Of a DNA stretch of 64,000 nucleotides, positions 1 to 11,428 are shown piece after piece; the stretch's first letter is position 1; the number at the start of each line of letters is the position of its first letter. This DNA comes from an uncultured Actinomycetes bacterium. GTDB taxonomy: Bacteria; Actinomycetota; Acidimicrobiia; Acidimicrobiales; Acidimicrobilacustridaceae. Where the stretch lies: NCBI GenBank assembly GCA_937876315.1, contig CALEHQ010000043.1, positions 124,001 to 188,000 of the forward strand, read 5' to 3'. The notes below the pieces were generated by a model that saw only the letters and a list, made by a program, of their open reading frames with translations, searched no databases and was not told where the DNA came from. Both the position numbers and the translations under genes were made by a program.

Positions 1-798
1 GTTCTTGAACGCCGTGCCGTTGAGGACGGGAATGATCTCGCCGGCAATGGTTGCCTTACGAATGGCGGCGCGAAGTTCGTCGACGGAAATTTCTTCTTCA
101 CCAATGAACTTCTCGAGAAGGTTTTCGTCGACAGAAGCAACGGTTTCGATGAGGTCGGCGCGATAGGCCTCGGCATCGTCCTTCATATCTGCGGGGATCT
201 CTTGGACCTCCCACTTGGCACCGAGTTCTTCGTCGAGCCACACGAGTGCGTCCATTGTGACGAGGTCAACAACGCCCTTGTAGTTACCTTCGGCGCCGAT
301 CGGAAGTTGCAACACCGCAGTGTTGGCTTCCAGGCGGTCCTTGATGGAGTCGAGCGCAGCGTAGAAGTCGGCGCCGAGGCGATCCATCTTGTTTACGAAG
401 CAGATGCGGGGAACGTTGTACTTGTTGGCCTGACGCCACACCGTTTCGGTCTGTGGTTCCACACCGGCAACACCGTCGAAAACTGCAACTGCGCCATCGA
501 GCACGCGAAGTGAGCGCTCGACCTCGACGGTGAAGTCGACGTGGCCAGGGGTGTCGATGATGTTGATGCGGTGGTGTTCCCAGAAGCACGTGGTCGCAGC
601 AGAGGTGATGGTGATGCCACGCTCTTGTTCCTGGACCATCCAGTCCATGGTTGCGCCACCGTCGTGAACTTCACCGATCTTGTAGTTCTTACCGGTGTAA
701 TAGAGGATCCGCTCGGTTGTGGTGGTCTTGCCCGCGTCGATGTGGGCCATGATGCCGATATTGCGGGTCTTTTCAAGAGGATGCGGGCGTGATGCCAT
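1..798 (-). CDS. fusA: Elongation factor G, N-terminal part (cut by window edge)
   Basis: Translational GTPase that drives ribosomal translocation. The 266 visible codons begin [20 protein letters not shown] and contain the P-loop AHIDAGKTT, the switch region with [17 protein letters not shown], and NKMD for guanine recognition. The reading frame is open to the window edge, so the C-terminal domains are missing here. The ATG at 798 is the normal EF-G start; only a weak AGGA lies upstream. It is the last visible gene of a str-type operon after rpsL and rpsG, separated from rpsG by 123 bases that hold a GC-rich hairpin. Identification is firm. Confidence 0.97.
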   Translation of the reverse strand, partial: MASRPHPLEKTRNIGIMAHIDAGKTTTTERILYYTGKNYKIGEVHDGGATMDWMVQEQERGITITSAATTCFWEHHRINIIDTPGHVDFTVEVERSLRVLDGAVAVFDGVAGVEPQTETVWRQANKYNVPRICFVNKMDRLGADFYAALDSIKDRLEANTAVLQLPIGAEGNYKGVVDLVTMDALVWLDEELGAKWEVQEIPADMKDDAEAYRADLIETVASVDENLLEKFIGEEEISVDELRAAIRKATIAGEIIPVLNGTAFKN

Positions 799-878
799 CG
801 TCAGGTCCTGTCGTGTGACTGGCGGTCAGGGGAAGTTGTGAAGGAACGAAGTGGGGGGAAGTACTTGTTTCGCGACGG

Positions 879-899
879 CGCCCCGCACAAGGCGGGGCG
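879..899 (-). promoter_or_regulatory. GC hairpin between rpsG and fusA
   Basis: Arms 879-886 (CGCCCCGC) and 892-899 pair perfectly around a 5-base loop. No U-tract follows on the minus strand, so a simple intrinsic terminator is unlikely. It could be an mRNA processing or stability element, or a partial attenuator, between the two cistrons. Confidence 0.3.
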
Positions 900-921
900 T
901 CGGTACGAACCAACGTGGCTG

Positions 922-1392
922 CTACCAGCGGTAGTGAGCAAACGCCTTGTTGGATTCGGCCATCTTGTAGAGATCTTCGCGACGCTTGATTGATGCACCA
1001 ACACCGTTGGCGGCATCCATCAGTTCGTTGGCAAGACGCTCGGCCATCGTGCGCTCGCGACGCTGGCGTGAGTAACCCACGATCCAACGAATGGCGAGGG
1101 TGTTGGCACGACGGGGACGAACCTCGACGGGCACTTGGTAGGTGGCGCCACCAACACGACGGCTACGAACCTCGAGTTGCGGCTTAACGTTATCGACTGC
1201 ACGCTTAAGCGTTGCGATCGGCTCGGTGCCGGTCTTGGCTTCGATCATGGTGAGTGCTTCGTACACGATGCGCTCGGCAGTCGAGCGCTTGCCGCGCTGC
1301 AGAACCTTGTTGACAAGCTGAGAAACAACGACCGATCGGTAGATCGGATCGGGCATCAGTTCGCGGCGGGGTGCGGGACCCTTACGAGGCAT
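922..1392 (-). CDS. rpsG: 30S ribosomal protein S7
   Basis: Small-subunit protein that nucleates assembly of the 16S 3' domain and can repress str operons. The 156-residue product starts [20 protein letters not shown] and ends KAFAHYRW, the usual length and termini for S7. An upstream in-frame ATG at 1491 lies inside rpsL, so the start at 1392 was chosen by homology. It sits directly behind rpsL (stop at 1394), so the two are translationally coupled and probably cotranscribed with fusA. Confidence 0.97.
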   Translation of the reverse strand: MPRKGPAPRRELMPDPIYRSVVVSQLVNKVLQRGKRSTAERIVYEALTMIEAKTGTEPIATLKRAVDNVKPQLEVRSRRVGGATYQVPVEVRPRRANTLAIRWIVGYSRQRRERTMAERLANELMDAANGVGASIKRREDLYKMAESNKAFAHYRW

Positions 1393-1393
1393 A

Positions 1394-1765
1394 TCAGCTT
1401 TCCTTCTTGGCGCCGTAACGGCTACGGGCCTGCTTGCGATCGCGCACACCCGAGGTGTCGAGGGTGCCGCGGATGATCTTGTAACGCACACCCGGAAGAT
1501 CCTTCACACGACCACCGCGCACGAGAACGATGCTGTGCTCTTGGAGGTTGTGTCCTTCACCGGGGATGTAGGCAGTGACTTCCATGCCGGAAGACAAACG
1601 AACACGAGCAACCTTGCGGAGTGCGGAGTTCGGCTTCTTCGGCGTAGTCGTGTAGACGCGCGTGCACACGCCCCGACGCTGCGGAGCGCCCTTGAGGGCC
1701 GGGGTCTTGCCCTTCGCGGGCTTCGACTGGCGGCCCTTACGGACCAACTGCTGAATGGTGGGCAC
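1394..1765 (-). CDS. rpsL: 30S ribosomal protein S12
   Basis: Decoding-centre protein of the 30S subunit. The 123 residues include [17 protein letters not shown] and PGEGHN. Lys43 and Lys88, the positions commonly changed in streptomycin resistance, are both lysine, so the sequence looks wild type. The start codon is GTG at 1765 with AAAGG about 6 bases upstream. It is the first gene of the rpsL-rpsG-fusA block and follows rpoC by 115 bases. No clear promoter was identified in that gap, so read-through from rpoBC is possible. Confidence 0.97.
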   Translation of the reverse strand: MPTIQQLVRKGRQSKPAKGKTPALKGAPQRRGVCTRVYTTTPKKPNSALRKVARVRLSSGMEVTAYIPGEGHNLQEHSIVLVRGGRVKDLPGVRYKIIRGTLDTSGVRDRKQARSRYGAKKES

Positions 1766-1880
1766 AACGAACCTTTCTGGCGTTCATATCGCAACGGGGA
1801 CCGGCCCCGAAGCGGAGGGCAAGGTTAGGGGGGTCGGCCCGTTCTGGGCAAACCCCCCGAAACCGGGACTACTTGGATGA

Positions 1881-4800
1881 CTACAGAGACTCTTCGGAAG
1901 AGCCGCTTTCTTCAGTATTTTCTGAGGCATCAGCCACGGGAAGCTCGATGACCTGAGCGTCGGGGAGTTCCTCGCCTACTTCGGCAAGATCTCCAGCACC
2001 GGCAACCATCTCGGCGGCCATGGCCGCTTCGGCTGCTGCGTCGGCCAGTGCGGCCATTTCATCAATGTCGACCGGAGCCGGAGTGATGACATCGCCAGCC
2101 ATGCGGTTGGCGAGAAGGTCGGCGAGATCGCCGGCCTTGTCGTCATCACCGGATGACCAGAACTCCATCGGCTGATACTCGGGTGCCGCAGTGGAAATGT
2201 CGCGGTACTTCGCCATGCCGGTTCCGGCAGGGATGAGCTTGCCGATGATGATGTTCTCCTTGAGACCGAGCAGCGAATCCGAACGGGACTCGATGGCGGC
2301 TTCGGTGAGCACTCGGGTGGTCTCCTGGAAGGAGGCCGCCGACAGCCACGAATCGGTGGCAAGCGATGCCTTCGTGATACCCATGATTTCGGGGCGACCC
2401 TCGGCGGGCTGCTTACCTTCCATCACAAGTGCACGGCTGGCATCGCGGTACACCTTGGAGTCAACACGCTCACCAGGAAGGAAATCGGAATCGCCGGCTT
2501 CCTGCACAGTGATCTTGCGCGTCATCTGACGAACGATGAGTTCGATGTGCTTGTCGTGAATCGGCACGCCCTGATCGCGGTACACCTTCTGTACCTCGGT
2601 GACGAGGTACTGCTGGGTTTCCTGCACACCCTTGATCTCGATGAGTTCCTTAGGATCGCGAGGACCGTCGACGATGGGATCACCGGCAACAATTTCTTGT
2701 CCGTCGGTAACTTCAAGACGAGCAAGACCCGAAACGATGTAGGCCTCTTCAACGCCGTCATCAGCAACAACCGTGATAACACGACCCTTGCCTTCGTCTT
2801 CACCGATACGAACAACACCAGTGAGACGTGAGAGAGTCGCCTTACCCTTCGGGCTGCGAGCTTCGAACAACTCAACAACGCGCGGCAGACCGCCGGCGAG
2901 GTCAGTACCAGCAACACCACCGGTGTGGAAGGTACGCATGGTGAGCTGAGTGCCAGGCTCGCCAATCGACTGGGCAGCGATAACGCCAACGGCTTCGCCG
3001 ACTTCGATGAGCTTGCCGGTTGCAAGCGAAAGTCCGTAACACGCAGCCGACACACCGAGATCGGAATCATCGGTAAGCGGTGAGAGCACACGAACTCGCG
3101 TGACCTGCTGATCGTCGCGAAGAAGTGCAACTTCTTCGTCGCCAAGAACAGTGCCCTTTGCAAGGACAGTGCCGTCGGAAAGCGTGACGTCGTCGGCCAA
3201 TGTGCGGCTGTAGAGACGAGTCTCGAGCCACGCACGCTTACCGGGACGGTCAGCTTCGATGTCTTCGATCCAGATGCCACGGACCGGGCCACCAGATGCA
3301 AAGGGGTCTTCATCGTTGATGATGAGTTCCTGTGCAACGTCGACAAGTCGACGGGTGAGGTAACCCGAGTCGGCGGTACGAAGAGCCGTGTCGACAAGAC
3401 CCTTTCGTGCACCAGGTGTCGAGATGAAGTACTCGAGCATGGTGAGGCCTTCACGGAAGTTCGACTTGATCGGACGAGGAATCATGTCGCCACGAGGGTT
3501 GGCCACAAGACCGCGCATACCGGCGATCTGACGAACCTGCATCATGTTTCCTCGTGCACCCGAACCAACCATCATGTCGATCGGGTTGAACTTGTCTTCC
3601 TTGAGGCTGGCTTCCATCGCAACACGAACTTCGTCGGTTGCAGTTGTCCAGATCTCAACTTCCTTCTGGCGACGTTCACCATCGGTGATGATGCCGCGAC
3701 GGAACTGGGTCTCGACCTTTTCTGCTTCCTTCTCGTGACGATCCAGAATTTCCTTCTTGACCGCAGGCGTCTTGACGTCCTCGATCGAGATGGTGAGACC
3801 GGACTTCGTCGCGTAGCGGTAGCAAAGGTCCTTGATGCGGTCGAGACTTGCGGCCACATCGGCCTTGTCGTAGTTGCGTGCAAGATCGTCGACGATGCGA
3901 CCCATTGCCTTCTTGTCAATACGAGCGTTCTGGAACTCAAAGCCCTTAGGCAGCGTGGTATTGAAGAAGATTCGACCAGCGGTCGTGGTGCGGTAGGACT
4001 TGCGACCAGCCTCTTTACCAACGATGTGATCTGAGTGGCGGTACTGGATCAGCGTATGCAACTCAATGTCGCCAGCCTCGTAGGCACGCTCGATCTCCTC
4101 GAGGTTGCGGAACACGCGACCTTCACCCGCACCACCGTTGACTTCTTCGGTCAGGTAGTACGCACCGATGATCATGTCCTGTGTCGGGGTGACGAGTGGA
4201 CGACCATCGGCAGGCGAAAGGATGTTGTTCGCCGAAAGCATGAGCACGCGAGCCTCGGCCTGCGCTTCTGCTGACAGCGGAAGGTGGACAGCCATCTGAT
4301 CGCCATCGAAGTCAGCGTTGAACGCTGCGCATACGAGCGGGTGAATCTGAATGGCCTTGCCTTCAACGAGAACTGGCTCGAAGGCCTGGATGCCAAGACG
4401 ATGCAACGTAGGAGCACGGTTCAGCATGACCGGGTGTTCCTTGATGACATCTTCGAGGACGTCCCACACCTGCGGGCGACGACGTTCGACCATGCGCTTT
4501 GCTGACTTGATGTTCTGCGCGAGTTCAGCGTCGACAAGCCTCTTCATGACAAACGGCTTGAACAGTTCGAGCGCCATGAGTTTGGGCAGACCACACTGAT
4601 GCAGCTTGAGGGTCGGGCCAACCACGATGACCGAACGGCCGGAGTAGTCAACGCGCTTACCGAGAAGGTTCTGGCGGAAGCGACCCTGCTTACCCTTGAG
4701 CATGTCAGAGAGCGACTTGAGCGGACGGTTACCAGGGCCGGTAACCGGACGACCACGACGACCGTTGTCGAACAACGCGTCGACAGCTTCCTGAAGCATG

Positions 4801-5978
4801 CGCTTTTCGTTGTTCACGATGATCTCGGGAGCACCAAGATCGAGAAGACGCTTTAGACGGTTGTTGCGGTTGATGACGCGACGGTAAAGATCATTGAGAT
4901 CTGACGTCGCGAAGCGGCCACCATCGAGCTGCACCATCGGACGAAGTTCCGGCGGAATAACCGGGACGACGTCGAGGATCATTGCGCGCGGGTCATTGAT
5001 ACGACGACCGTTTTCGTCACGACGGTTGAACGCCGTAACGATCTTGAGTCGCTTGATGGCCTTCTGCTTGCGCTGCGCGGAAAGTGGTTTCTGGCCTTCG
5101 GCCGGATCGATCTGCTCACGCAAACGGATCTCGTCGCCATCAAGATCGATGCGCTCGATCAGATTGGCGATGGCTTCGGCACCCATGCCGCCTTCGAAGT
5201 ACTCGCCGTAGCGATCTTCGAGTTCACGCCAGAGCATTTCGTCTTCGATGATCTTGCGAGCGAAAAGTGACTTGAATTCGTCGAACGCACGCTCGACGAG
5301 ATCGCGCTCCATGTCGTAACGCTCACGGATGGACTGGAGGTCCTTATCGGCAGCGCGCTGACGAGCCTTGATGTCGGCGTCTTTCGCGCCTTCTTTTTCA
5401 AGACCCTTGACCTCGTCTTCGAGATCCTTGTGGCGACGATCGAGTTCGAGGCGAAGGTCCTTTTCGATGAGGTCCTTCTCGGCAAGCATGTCTTGCTCGA
5501 GCGCTTCGAGGTCGGTATGGCGACGCTCATCGTCAACCCAAGTAACGAGGTTGGCGGCGAAGTAGATGACCTTCTCGAGTTGCTTTGCCTTGATCTCTTC
5601 ACGAGCTTCTGTACCCATGAGGAGGTACGCAAGCCATGAACGAGTACCGCGCAGGTACCAAATGTGAACCACGGGTGCCGCAAGTTCGATGTGACCCATA
5701 CGCTCGCGGCGAACCTTCGAGCGGGTGACTTCGACGCCACAACGTTCACAGATGATGCCCTTGAAGCGGACACGCTTGTACTTACCGCAGTAGCACTCCC
5801 AGTCCTTTTGCGGACCGAAAATCTTCTCGCAAAAGAGGCCGTCCTTTTCAGGCTTAAGCGTGCGATAGTTGATTGTTTCTGGCTTCTTGACTTCGCCGTT
5901 CGACCACGTGCGGATGGAATCCGCGGTGGCAAGTCCGATACGAAGTTGATCAAAAGTGTTGACGTCAAGCATTGCCAT
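1881..5978 (-). CDS. rpoC: DNA-directed RNA polymerase subunit beta'
   Basis: Catalytic large subunit, 1365 residues. The N-terminal zinc ribbon is intact (Cys62, Cys64, Cys77, Cys80). The active-site [12 protein letters not shown] lies near residue 553-564, and [18 protein letters not shown] follows in the trigger-loop/bridge region. The ATG at 5978 was chosen because AGAGAGGGG lies 8 bases upstream and the rpoB stop is 4 bases away; a longer frame to 6095 overlaps rpoB. The second zinc site is degenerate: the positions matching E. coli Cys814, Cys888 and Cys895 are Pro892, Asp970 and Ser977, and only Cys980 remains. The C-terminus is an acidic, Ala-rich tail ending [10 protein letters not shown]. 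Confidence 0.97.
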   Translation of the reverse strand: MAMLDVNTFDQLRIGLATADSIRTWSNGEVKKPETINYRTLKPEKDGLFCEKIFGPQKDWECYCGKYKRVRFKGIICERCGVEVTRSKVRRERMGHIELAAPVVHIWYLRGTRSWLAYLLMGTEAREEIKAKQLEKVIYFAANLVTWVDDERRHTDLEALEQDMLAEKDLIEKDLRLELDRRHKDLEDEVKGLEKEGAKDADIKARQRAADKDLQSIRERYDMERDLVERAFDEFKSLFARKIIEDEMLWRELEDRYGEYFEGGMGAEAIANLIERIDLDGDEIRLREQIDPAEGQKPLSAQRKQKAIKRLKIVTAFNRRDENGRRINDPRAMILDVVPVIPPELRPMVQLDGGRFATSDLNDLYRRVINRNNRLKRLLDLGAPEIIVNNEKRMLQEAVDALFDNGRRGRPVTGPGNRPLKSLSDMLKGKQGRFRQNLLGKRVDYSGRSVIVVGPTLKLHQCGLPKLMALELFKPFVMKRLVDAELAQNIKSAKRMVERRRPQVWDVLEDVIKEHPVMLNRAPTLHRLGIQAFEPVLVEGKAIQIHPLVCAAFNADFDGDQMAVHLPLSAEAQAEARVLMLSANNILSPADGRPLVTPTQDMIIGAYYLTEEVNGGAGEGRVFRNLEEIERAYEAGDIELHTLIQYRHSDHIVGKEAGRKSYRTTTAGRIFFNTTLPKGFEFQNARIDKKAMGRIVDDLARNYDKADVAASLDRIKDLCYRYATKSGLTISIEDVKTPAVKKEILDRHEKEAEKVETQFRRGIITDGERRQKEVEIWTTATDEVRVAMEASLKEDKFNPIDMMVGSGARGNMMQVRQIAGMRGLVANPRGDMIPRPIKSNFREGLTMLEYFISTPGARKGLVDTALRTADSGYLTRRLVDVAQELIINDEDPFASGGPVRGIWIEDIEADRPGKRAWLETRLYSRTLADDVTLSDGTVLAKGTVLGDEEVALLRDDQQVTRVRVLSPLTDDSDLGVSAACYGLSLATGKLIEVGEAVGVIAAQSIGEPGTQLTMRTFHTGGVAGTDLAGGLPRVVELFEARSPKGKATLSRLTGVVRIGEDEGKGRVITVVADDGVEEAYIVSGLARLEVTDGQEIVAGDPIVDGPRDPKELIEIKGVQETQQYLVTEVQKVYRDQGVPIHDKHIELIVRQMTRKITVQEAGDSDFLPGERVDSKVYRDASRALVMEGKQPAEGRPEIMGITKASLATDSWLSAASFQETTRVLTEAAIESRSDSLLGLKENIIIGKLIPAGTGMAKYRDISTAAPEYQPMEFWSSGDDDKAGDLADLLANRMAGDVITPAPVDIDEMAALADAAAEAAMAAEMVAGAGDLAEVGEELPDAQVIELPVADASENTEESGSSEESL

Positions 5979-5982
5979 GACT

Positions 5983-8900
5983 TCAGCCCCTCTCTGCCTG
6001 GCGGCGGGCATCTTCTTCATCACTGCCACGTTCCGGGCGTGAAAGATCGATGCCAAGTTCTTCGGCGGTACGGAAGATGTCTTCGTCGAGCTCACGCATT
6101 TCGATCTCGGCGCCTGAGGTGTTGAGTACCTCGACGTTGAGACAGAGTGCCTGCATTTCCTTGATGAGAACCTTGAAGCTCTCCGGAATTCCGGGCTCGG
6201 GAATGTTCTCGCCCTTGACGATGGCTTCGTAGACCTTCACGCGGCCAAGAACGTCGTCGGACTTGATGGTGAGGAGTTCCTGCAGGCAATACGCAGCGCC
6301 GTACGCCTCGAGTGCCCACACCTCCATTTCACCGAATCGCTGGCCACCGAACTGCGCCTTACCGCCCAGCGGCTGCTGGGTGATCATGGAGTACGGGCCG
6401 GTCGAACGAGCGTGGATCTTGTCGTCGACCAAATGCGCAAGTTTGAGGATGTACACAACGCCGACGGTGATCGGGTTGTCATACTTCTCGCCGGTGCGGC
6501 CGTTGAAAAGGGTGATCTTTCCGTCGTCCTGCATCATGCGACCGTTATCGCCATAGCGAGCATCGGTTGCTTCAGGGTGCAAGTTTTGGAAAATCTTCTT
6601 GATGGTCGGGTGCTTGCCTGCACCTTCAAGTTCGTCCCAGTGAGCGCCGTCGAAGACGGGCGTTGCGACGAGCGTTGCAGGAGGAGTGACCGGCCGAGTC
6701 TTCTTCTCGGTGCCACGGATTGGTTCTTGGCCAATGGTTTCGCCGTCGACGGTCCAGCCATAACGAGCGGCGTAACCAAGATGGGCTTCAAGAACCTGAC
6801 CGACATTCATTCGGGAAGGAACACCAAGCGGATTGAGAATGATGTCGACAGCAGTGCCATCGGCCATAAAGGGCATGTCTTCGATCGGAAGGATTCGAGA
6901 GATAACACCCTTGTTGCCGTGGCGACCAGCGAGCTTGTCGCCCACGCTGATCTTTCGCTTCTGTGCGACATACACACGAACGAGTTGGTTGACGCCAGGG
7001 GGAAGTTCATGACCGTCGTCGCGGCTGAACACCTTGACGTCGATGACCTTGCCCTTTTCGCCGTGCGGAACCTTGAGCGAGGTGTCGCGAACTTCACGAG
7101 CCTTCTCACCGAAGATTGCACGGAGCAGACGCTCTTCCGGCGTGAGTTCCGTTTCACCCTTCGGGGTGACCTTGCCCACAAGTACATCGCCAGCGGAAAC
7201 CTCAGCGCCAACGCGGATGATGCCGCGCTCGTCGAGGTCGGCGAGAATTTCGTCGGAAAGGTTCGGAATGTCTCGAGTGATTTCTTCCGGACCAAGCTTG
7301 GTGTCACGAGCATCGATCTCGTGTTCCTTGATGTGGATTGACGTAAGGACGTCATCCTTTACAAGACGCTCGGACAGGATGATGGCGTCCTCGAAGTTGT
7401 AGCCCTCCCATGGCATGAAGGCCACGACGAGGTTCTTTCCGAGTGCGAGTTCACCGTTATCGGTGGACTGACCGTGAGCGAGGATGTCGCCCTTCTTGAT
7501 GGTCTGACCCTGCGCGACGATGGGCTTCTGGTTGATGCAGGTGTCCTGGTTCGAGCGTTCGAACTTGAGGAGACGGTAAACAACGCGGCCCTTGTTCTTG
7601 TACTGAACAGTGATGGCGTTGCCATCGACCTCGGTGATGGTGCCGTCTTCCTCGGCGAGGATCATGTCGGCAGCATCGCGAGCAGCGCGTGATTCGATGC
7701 CGGTACCGATGTACGGAGCTTCAGCACGCAGCAATGGAACAGCCTGACGCTGCATGTTGGCACCCATGAGTGCACGGTTTGCATCGTCGTGCTCGAGGAA
7801 AGGAATGAGTGCAGTTGCGACCGAAACGATCTGCTTCGGCGAAACGTCCATGAGCTGAACTTCAGCAGGAGCGACGTTGGAAATTTCGGTGGTTGCACCG
7901 AAGAAGACGTCGCGTTCGAGCATGAGCTTCAGTTCACCAAGCGTTGCGGCCTGCGGTGAACGACGCACGAGTACTCGGTCGGCCCTGAACGTGCCATCCG
8001 GGTTGAGCGGCGCGTTGGCCTGCGCAACGACGTATTCCTCTTCCTCGTCAGCTGCGAGATAGACGATTTCATCGGTGACGCGACCGTTCACAACCTTGCG
8101 GTAGGGCGACTCGATGAAACCAAACGCGTTCACGCGAGCGAAGGTTGCGAGTGCACCGATAAGACCAATGTTCGGTCCTTCAGGAGTTTCAATCGGGCAC
8201 ATACGGCCGTAGTGACTGAAGTGAACGTCGCGGACTTCGAAGCCAGCACGCTCACGTGACAGACCACCCGGACCGAGCGCCGAAAGACGACGACGGTGGG
8301 TAAGGCCCGAAAGCGGGTTGACCTGATCCATGAACTGCGACAACTGCGAAGTTCCGAAGAACTCCTTGATCGACGCAACGACGGGACGAATGTTGATGAG
8401 GGTCTGCGGCGTGATTGCTTCAACGTCCTGAGTGGTCATGCGCTCACGCACAACACGTTCCATACGTGACAGACCGATGCGGACCTGGTTCTGAATGAGT
8501 TCACCAACGGAACGAATACGACGGTTGGCGAAGTGGTCCTGATCGTCGAGTCGGTAACCCGGCTCAGCGTTGACGAGGTTCAGGAGGTAAGTGGTTGCGG
8601 CAAGAACTTCAGACGGCGTAAGCACCGACTGGTCGAGTTCGGGACGCTCAAGCTTGATGTTGAACAGTTTCTCGATCTTGTCGAGTTCTGGTCCGAGCTT
8701 GCGGTTGAGCTTGTAACGACCAACGCGTGAGAGGTCGTAACGACGGTTCTCGAAGAACGCGTTGCGGAAGTAGGCCTTTGCCGATTCAACTGACGGCGGT
8801 TCGCCTGGACGTGCACGCTTGTAGATCTCGACAAGTGCTTCGTCTTGAGTTGGTGCGAGTTCGCGATCCTTTTCCCACTGACCTTCGAGGAAATCGAAGT

Positions 8901-9576
8901 GACGAACGAAACGATCGAGGAAGCCCGGGAAGTTTTCTTCGTCGTAACCAAGTGCACGAAGAAGAACAAAGAGGCTGAGACGACGCTTGCGTGCAACGCG
9001 TGCACCTGCGGTGACGTCCTTACCCGGCTTTTGTTCAACGTCGAATTCGATCCACTCACCGCGGTAAGGGTGGATGGTGCCGGTAACGAGCTGATGCTTC
9101 TGCAAGTTACGAAGACGGAAACGCTCACCGGGCTGGAAGATGACACCGGGAGAACGAACGAGCTGCGAAACAACAACGCGCTCAGTGCCGTTGATAACAA
9201 ACGTTCCCTTTTCGGTCATCATCGGGAAGTCGCCCATGAAGACGGTTTGTTCTTTAATTTCGCCAGTCGACGCGTTCATGAAACGCGCACGCACGAAGAT
9301 CGGCGCAGAGAAGGTCATGTCCTTCTCTTTGCACTCCTCTACCGTGAACTTGGGTGGCGGACGAAGATCTTCATCTTCAGGATCGAATTCGAGTTCGAGC
9401 TGAAGTGTTTCGGTGAAGTCCTTAATCGGACTGATGTCACGGAATGTTTCCGCGAGACCAGTGTGAAGGAACCACTCGAATGATTCGCGTTGAATCGCGA
9501 TCAAATCGGGCAGCTCAAGAACTTCGTCGAGATTCGCAAACGAATAACGGTCACGTATGGTCGGACGAGCAGACAA
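5983..9576 (-). CDS. rpoB: DNA-directed RNA polymerase subunit beta
   Basis: Large catalytic subunit of RNA polymerase, 1197 residues, starting [20 protein letters not shown]. The rifampicin-binding region (about residues 408-440) contains [29 protein letters not shown] and [12 protein letters not shown], with the Asp, His and Ser positions associated with resistance all in wild-type form. The start codon is TTG at 9576 with GAGGAG 6 bases upstream, which is unusual for so highly expressed a gene. It is followed 4 bases later by rpoC. A good promoter and the rplL terminator lie in the 377-base leader. Confidence 0.97.
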   Translation of the reverse strand: MSARPTIRDRYSFANLDEVLELPDLIAIQRESFEWFLHTGLAETFRDISPIKDFTETLQLELEFDPEDEDLRPPPKFTVEECKEKDMTFSAPIFVRARFMNASTGEIKEQTVFMGDFPMMTEKGTFVINGTERVVVSQLVRSPGVIFQPGERFRLRNLQKHQLVTGTIHPYRGEWIEFDVEQKPGKDVTAGARVARKRRLSLFVLLRALGYDEENFPGFLDRFVRHFDFLEGQWEKDRELAPTQDEALVEIYKRARPGEPPSVESAKAYFRNAFFENRRYDLSRVGRYKLNRKLGPELDKIEKLFNIKLERPELDQSVLTPSEVLAATTYLLNLVNAEPGYRLDDQDHFANRRIRSVGELIQNQVRIGLSRMERVVRERMTTQDVEAITPQTLINIRPVVASIKEFFGTSQLSQFMDQVNPLSGLTHRRRLSALGPGGLSRERAGFEVRDVHFSHYGRMCPIETPEGPNIGLIGALATFARVNAFGFIESPYRKVVNGRVTDEIVYLAADEEEEYVVAQANAPLNPDGTFRADRVLVRRSPQAATLGELKLMLERDVFFGATTEISNVAPAEVQLMDVSPKQIVSVATALIPFLEHDDANRALMGANMQRQAVPLLRAEAPYIGTGIESRAARDAADMILAEEDGTITEVDGNAITVQYKNKGRVVYRLLKFERSNQDTCINQKPIVAQGQTIKKGDILAHGQSTDNGELALGKNLVVAFMPWEGYNFEDAIILSERLVKDDVLTSIHIKEHEIDARDTKLGPEEITRDIPNLSDEILADLDERGIIRVGAEVSAGDVLVGKVTPKGETELTPEERLLRAIFGEKAREVRDTSLKVPHGEKGKVIDVKVFSRDDGHELPPGVNQLVRVYVAQKRKISVGDKLAGRHGNKGVISRILPIEDMPFMADGTAVDIILNPLGVPSRMNVGQVLEAHLGYAARYGWTVDGETIGQEPIRGTEKKTRPVTPPATLVATPVFDGAHWDELEGAGKHPTIKKIFQNLHPEATDARYGDNGRMMQDDGKITLFNGRTGEKYDNPITVGVVYILKLAHLVDDKIHARSTGPYSMITQQPLGGKAQFGGQRFGEMEVWALEAYGAAYCLQELLTIKSDDVLGRVKVYEAIVKGENIPEPGIPESFKVLIKEMQALCLNVEVLNTSGAEIEMRELDEDIFRTAEELGIDLSRPERGSDEEDARRQAERG

Positions 9577-9833
9577 GGAAAGCTCCTCGGTAAAAGAAGG
9601 GCGTGACGCACGTACCGAACTGGACAGTCCGAAATGAACCGGACCGACGCAGTGACACCTCAGGCGCGACGCAACGTCAGAGACGGTTCGAAGCGGCCCA
9701 AGGCGCGGCAGGGCGGACTGAGGATCCTAGGGGCAGGACGCGAAGAAGAGCAACCCTGGAATTCCGGCCATTTGGCGAATTCAGGCGCTCACTCGGGGGA
9801 TCATCCACTTCTACCCCGTTTGAATTGGGCGGC

Positions 9834-9862
9834 AACCTAGACCCCTCGCCCGCCGGGGTCAA
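9834..9862 (-). promoter_or_regulatory. Housekeeping promoter for rpoB-rpoC
   Basis: Read on the minus strand, a -35 TTGACC (9857-9862) is followed after exactly 17 bases by a -10 TAGGTT (9834-9839). It lies just downstream of the rplL terminator, so rpoBC can be transcribed independently of rplJL. The mRNA leader would be about 250 bases. The rest of 9577-9953 shows no coding potential. Confidence 0.7.
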
Positions 9863-9884
9863 GCATCACTTCCCGACCGCCCCC

Positions 9885-9922
9885 AGAAAACGACGCTGGC
9901 CCGCCCCGAAGGGCGGGCCAGC
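9885..9922 (-). terminator. Terminator/attenuator after rplL
   Basis: A perfect 12-bp stem (9895-9906 with 9911-9922). On the minus strand the loop is UUCG, and GUCGUUUU follows. It lies 32 bases after the rplL stop and before the rpoB promoter, like the rplL-rpoB attenuator known in E. coli, and may let part of transcription pass. Confidence 0.72.
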
Positions 9923-9953
9923 ACACAAGCCTGACGGCGAGTGTCGAACCGAA

Positions 9954-10337
9954 TTACTTCAGTTCGACAGTGGCGCCGGCACCCTCGAGGGCGGCCTTTG
10001 CCTTCTCTGCGTCTTCCTTCGAGGCGTTCTCGAGGACGGTCTGGGGAGCGCCGTCGACCAGATCCTTGGCTTCCTTGAGGCCAAGATTCGTAAGTCCACG
10101 CACCTCCTTGATGACCTGGATCTTCTTGTCGCCAGCGCCGGTGAGAACGACGTCGAATTCGTCCTTCTCGGCAGCAGCTTCGCCGCCACCGCCGCCGCCT
10201 GCAGCCGGGGCTGCAGCAACAGCTACCGGAGCAGCTGCGGAAACGCCGAACTTCTCTTCGAAGTCCTTGAGTAGTTCACTGAGTTCGAGGACCGACATAC
10301 CGGCGATCGCGTCGAGGATTTCTTCCTTGGTTGCCAT
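9954..10337 (-). CDS. rplL: 50S ribosomal protein L7/L12
   Basis: Stalk protein that recruits translation factors. The 127 residues show the N-terminal dimerisation helix ([20 protein letters not shown]), a flexible Ala/Gly-rich hinge (about residues 35-53), and the C-terminal factor-binding domain with [20 protein letters not shown]. It starts 2 bases after the rplJ stop, as expected for the L10-L12 stalk pair, and is followed by a strong hairpin terminator. The L10 leader upstream of rplJ should control both genes. Confidence 0.97.
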   Translation of the reverse strand: MATKEEILDAIAGMSVLELSELLKDFEEKFGVSAAAPVAVAAAPAAGGGGGGEAAAEKDEFDVVLTGAGDKKIQVIKEVRGLTNLGLKEAKDLVDGAPQTVLENASKEDAEKAKAALEGAGATVELK

Positions 10338-10339
10338 TT

Positions 10340-11068
10340 TCAGCTCTCCTGGGTGTCACCCTCGGCCTCAGCCGGGGCAGCGTCGTTGGATTCGGCGGCG
10401 GCATCGGCCACGGCCTCGGGTGTTTCGGTGGTGTCTTCGGCTGCGGGAGCCTCGACCTCTGCCTCAGCAGCGGCTTCGGGGGCAGCGGCTTCTTCGACGG
10501 CAGGTTCTTCGGCCGGGGTCTCGATGACCTCGGGCACGCCACCCTGCTTCTCGATAAGTGCAGCTAGTCCGTAGGCGAAATCGCGAGGAAGCGCCTGCAG
10601 AAGTCCAGCGAACTGCACCATCGGGGCAGCGATGAGGCCAGCCAGCTGAGCCAGCAATTCCTCACGCGGTGCCACGTCGGCGAGTGCCTTGACGTCGGCC
10701 TGAGTGAGCAACTTCTCACCGAGGACGCCGCCCTTCACCACCAGGTTGGGATTGCCCTTTGCGAATTCACGCAGGGCCTTTGCGACGGCAACGGGGTCTC
10801 CGGTGCCGCCAGCGGGAACGAAGGCGATGGCCGTCGGTCCAGTCAGGTGTGAATCAAGATCAAGTCCAAGTTCGTTTGTCGCACGACGCACGAGCGTGTT
10901 CTTGTAGACCTTGTAGTCACCACCGGCTGCACGAAGTGCCGCACGAAGTTCTGCCAGTCCACTGACATCGATTCCGCGGTACTCGGTGAGCAGGACGGCT
11001 TCTGAATCACTGAAGCGCTCACGCACCTCGGCAACCACAGCCACCTTTTCCGGTCTCGGGTTTTCCAT
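10340..11068 (-). CDS. rplJ: 50S ribosomal protein L10 with long acidic tail
   Basis: Base of the ribosomal stalk; binds 23S rRNA and L7/L12 dimers and represses its own operon through the leader RNA. Residues 1-175 match the L10 family ([20 protein letters not shown], then VLLTEYRG). The ATG at 11068 follows AGGAGGTG at close spacing; an upstream ATG at 11122 lies in the leader. The product is 242 residues, about 65-70 longer than a usual L10. The extra C-terminus is almost all Ala, Glu, Thr and Pro and is probably disordered. It precedes rplL by 2 bases. Confidence 0.96.
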   Translation of the reverse strand: MENPRPEKVAVVAEVRERFSDSEAVLLTEYRGIDVSGLAELRAALRAAGGDYKVYKNTLVRRATNELGLDLDSHLTGPTAIAFVPAGGTGDPVAVAKALREFAKGNPNLVVKGGVLGEKLLTQADVKALADVAPREELLAQLAGLIAAPMVQFAGLLQALPRDFAYGLAALIEKQGGVPEVIETPAEEPAVEEAAAPEAAAEAEVEAPAAEDTTETPEAVADAAAESNDAAPAEAEGDTQES

Positions 11069-11208
11069 CGCACCTCCTCTCATCTGGTGTGTCTCTTCCG
11101 GTTCTCTGGTGCGTTGCACCAAATCACCGCTGGGCTGGTGTTGAACTGTTCCGAGGAACGATTCGACACCGGGTTGCCACGTTGGTGATTACCGACCGAA
11201 TGGGCTGG

Positions 11209-11253
11209 AAAAAACACAACGGGGCGTCCGCCGCTTAGCGCGAGAACGCCCCG
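11209..11253 (-). terminator. Attenuator hairpin in the rplJ leader
   Basis: Arms 11220-11227 (CGGGGCGT) and 11246-11253 pair perfectly. On the minus strand the stem is followed by TTGTGTTTTTTC. It lies between the L10-binding leader and rplJ, about 140 bases upstream of the start, so it may end rplKA transcripts or attenuate rplJL in response to L10. Confidence 0.65.
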
Positions 11254-11330
11254 AAATTGGGAGGTTCACCTCGTCAGGTGGGTTCCGAGGAACCTGTTAC
11301 ACCCCAAGGGGCACCGGATGTCTGCGGCGA
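11254..11330 (-). ncRNA. Ribosomal protein L10 leader (cis-regulatory RNA)
   Basis: On the minus strand this part of the 360-base rplA-rplJ gap carries CCGCAGAC, an AGGTTCCTCGGAACC segment, and CACCTGACGAGGTG, which folds as a 5-bp stem. This resembles my memory of actinobacterial L10 leaders, where L10-L12 binds to reduce expression. The remainder of the gap (11069-11208 and 11331-11428) holds no gene that I can support. Confidence 0.55.
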
Positions 11331-11428
11331 GCGGATTTAATTGACTGCGAACTGTAGTGGCGGGCTCAACTCAAGATCCAGCCCGACACAACAGCCAAAA
11401 ACGACAGCAAAAAACAAAAGCGAAAAAC

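Noticed and set aside
2980-3320. Frameshift or sequencing error as cause of the missing RpoC cysteines
   Set aside because: Both affected segments sit in an uninterrupted frame with well-conserved sequence on each side.
2522-3454. 310-residue minus-strand frame within rpoC
   Set aside because: Off-frame shadow; Ser/Arg/Leu-rich and without family features.
6412-7341. 309-residue plus-strand frame opposite rpoB
   Set aside because: Antisense shadow of a conserved rpoB region; no domain or start signal.
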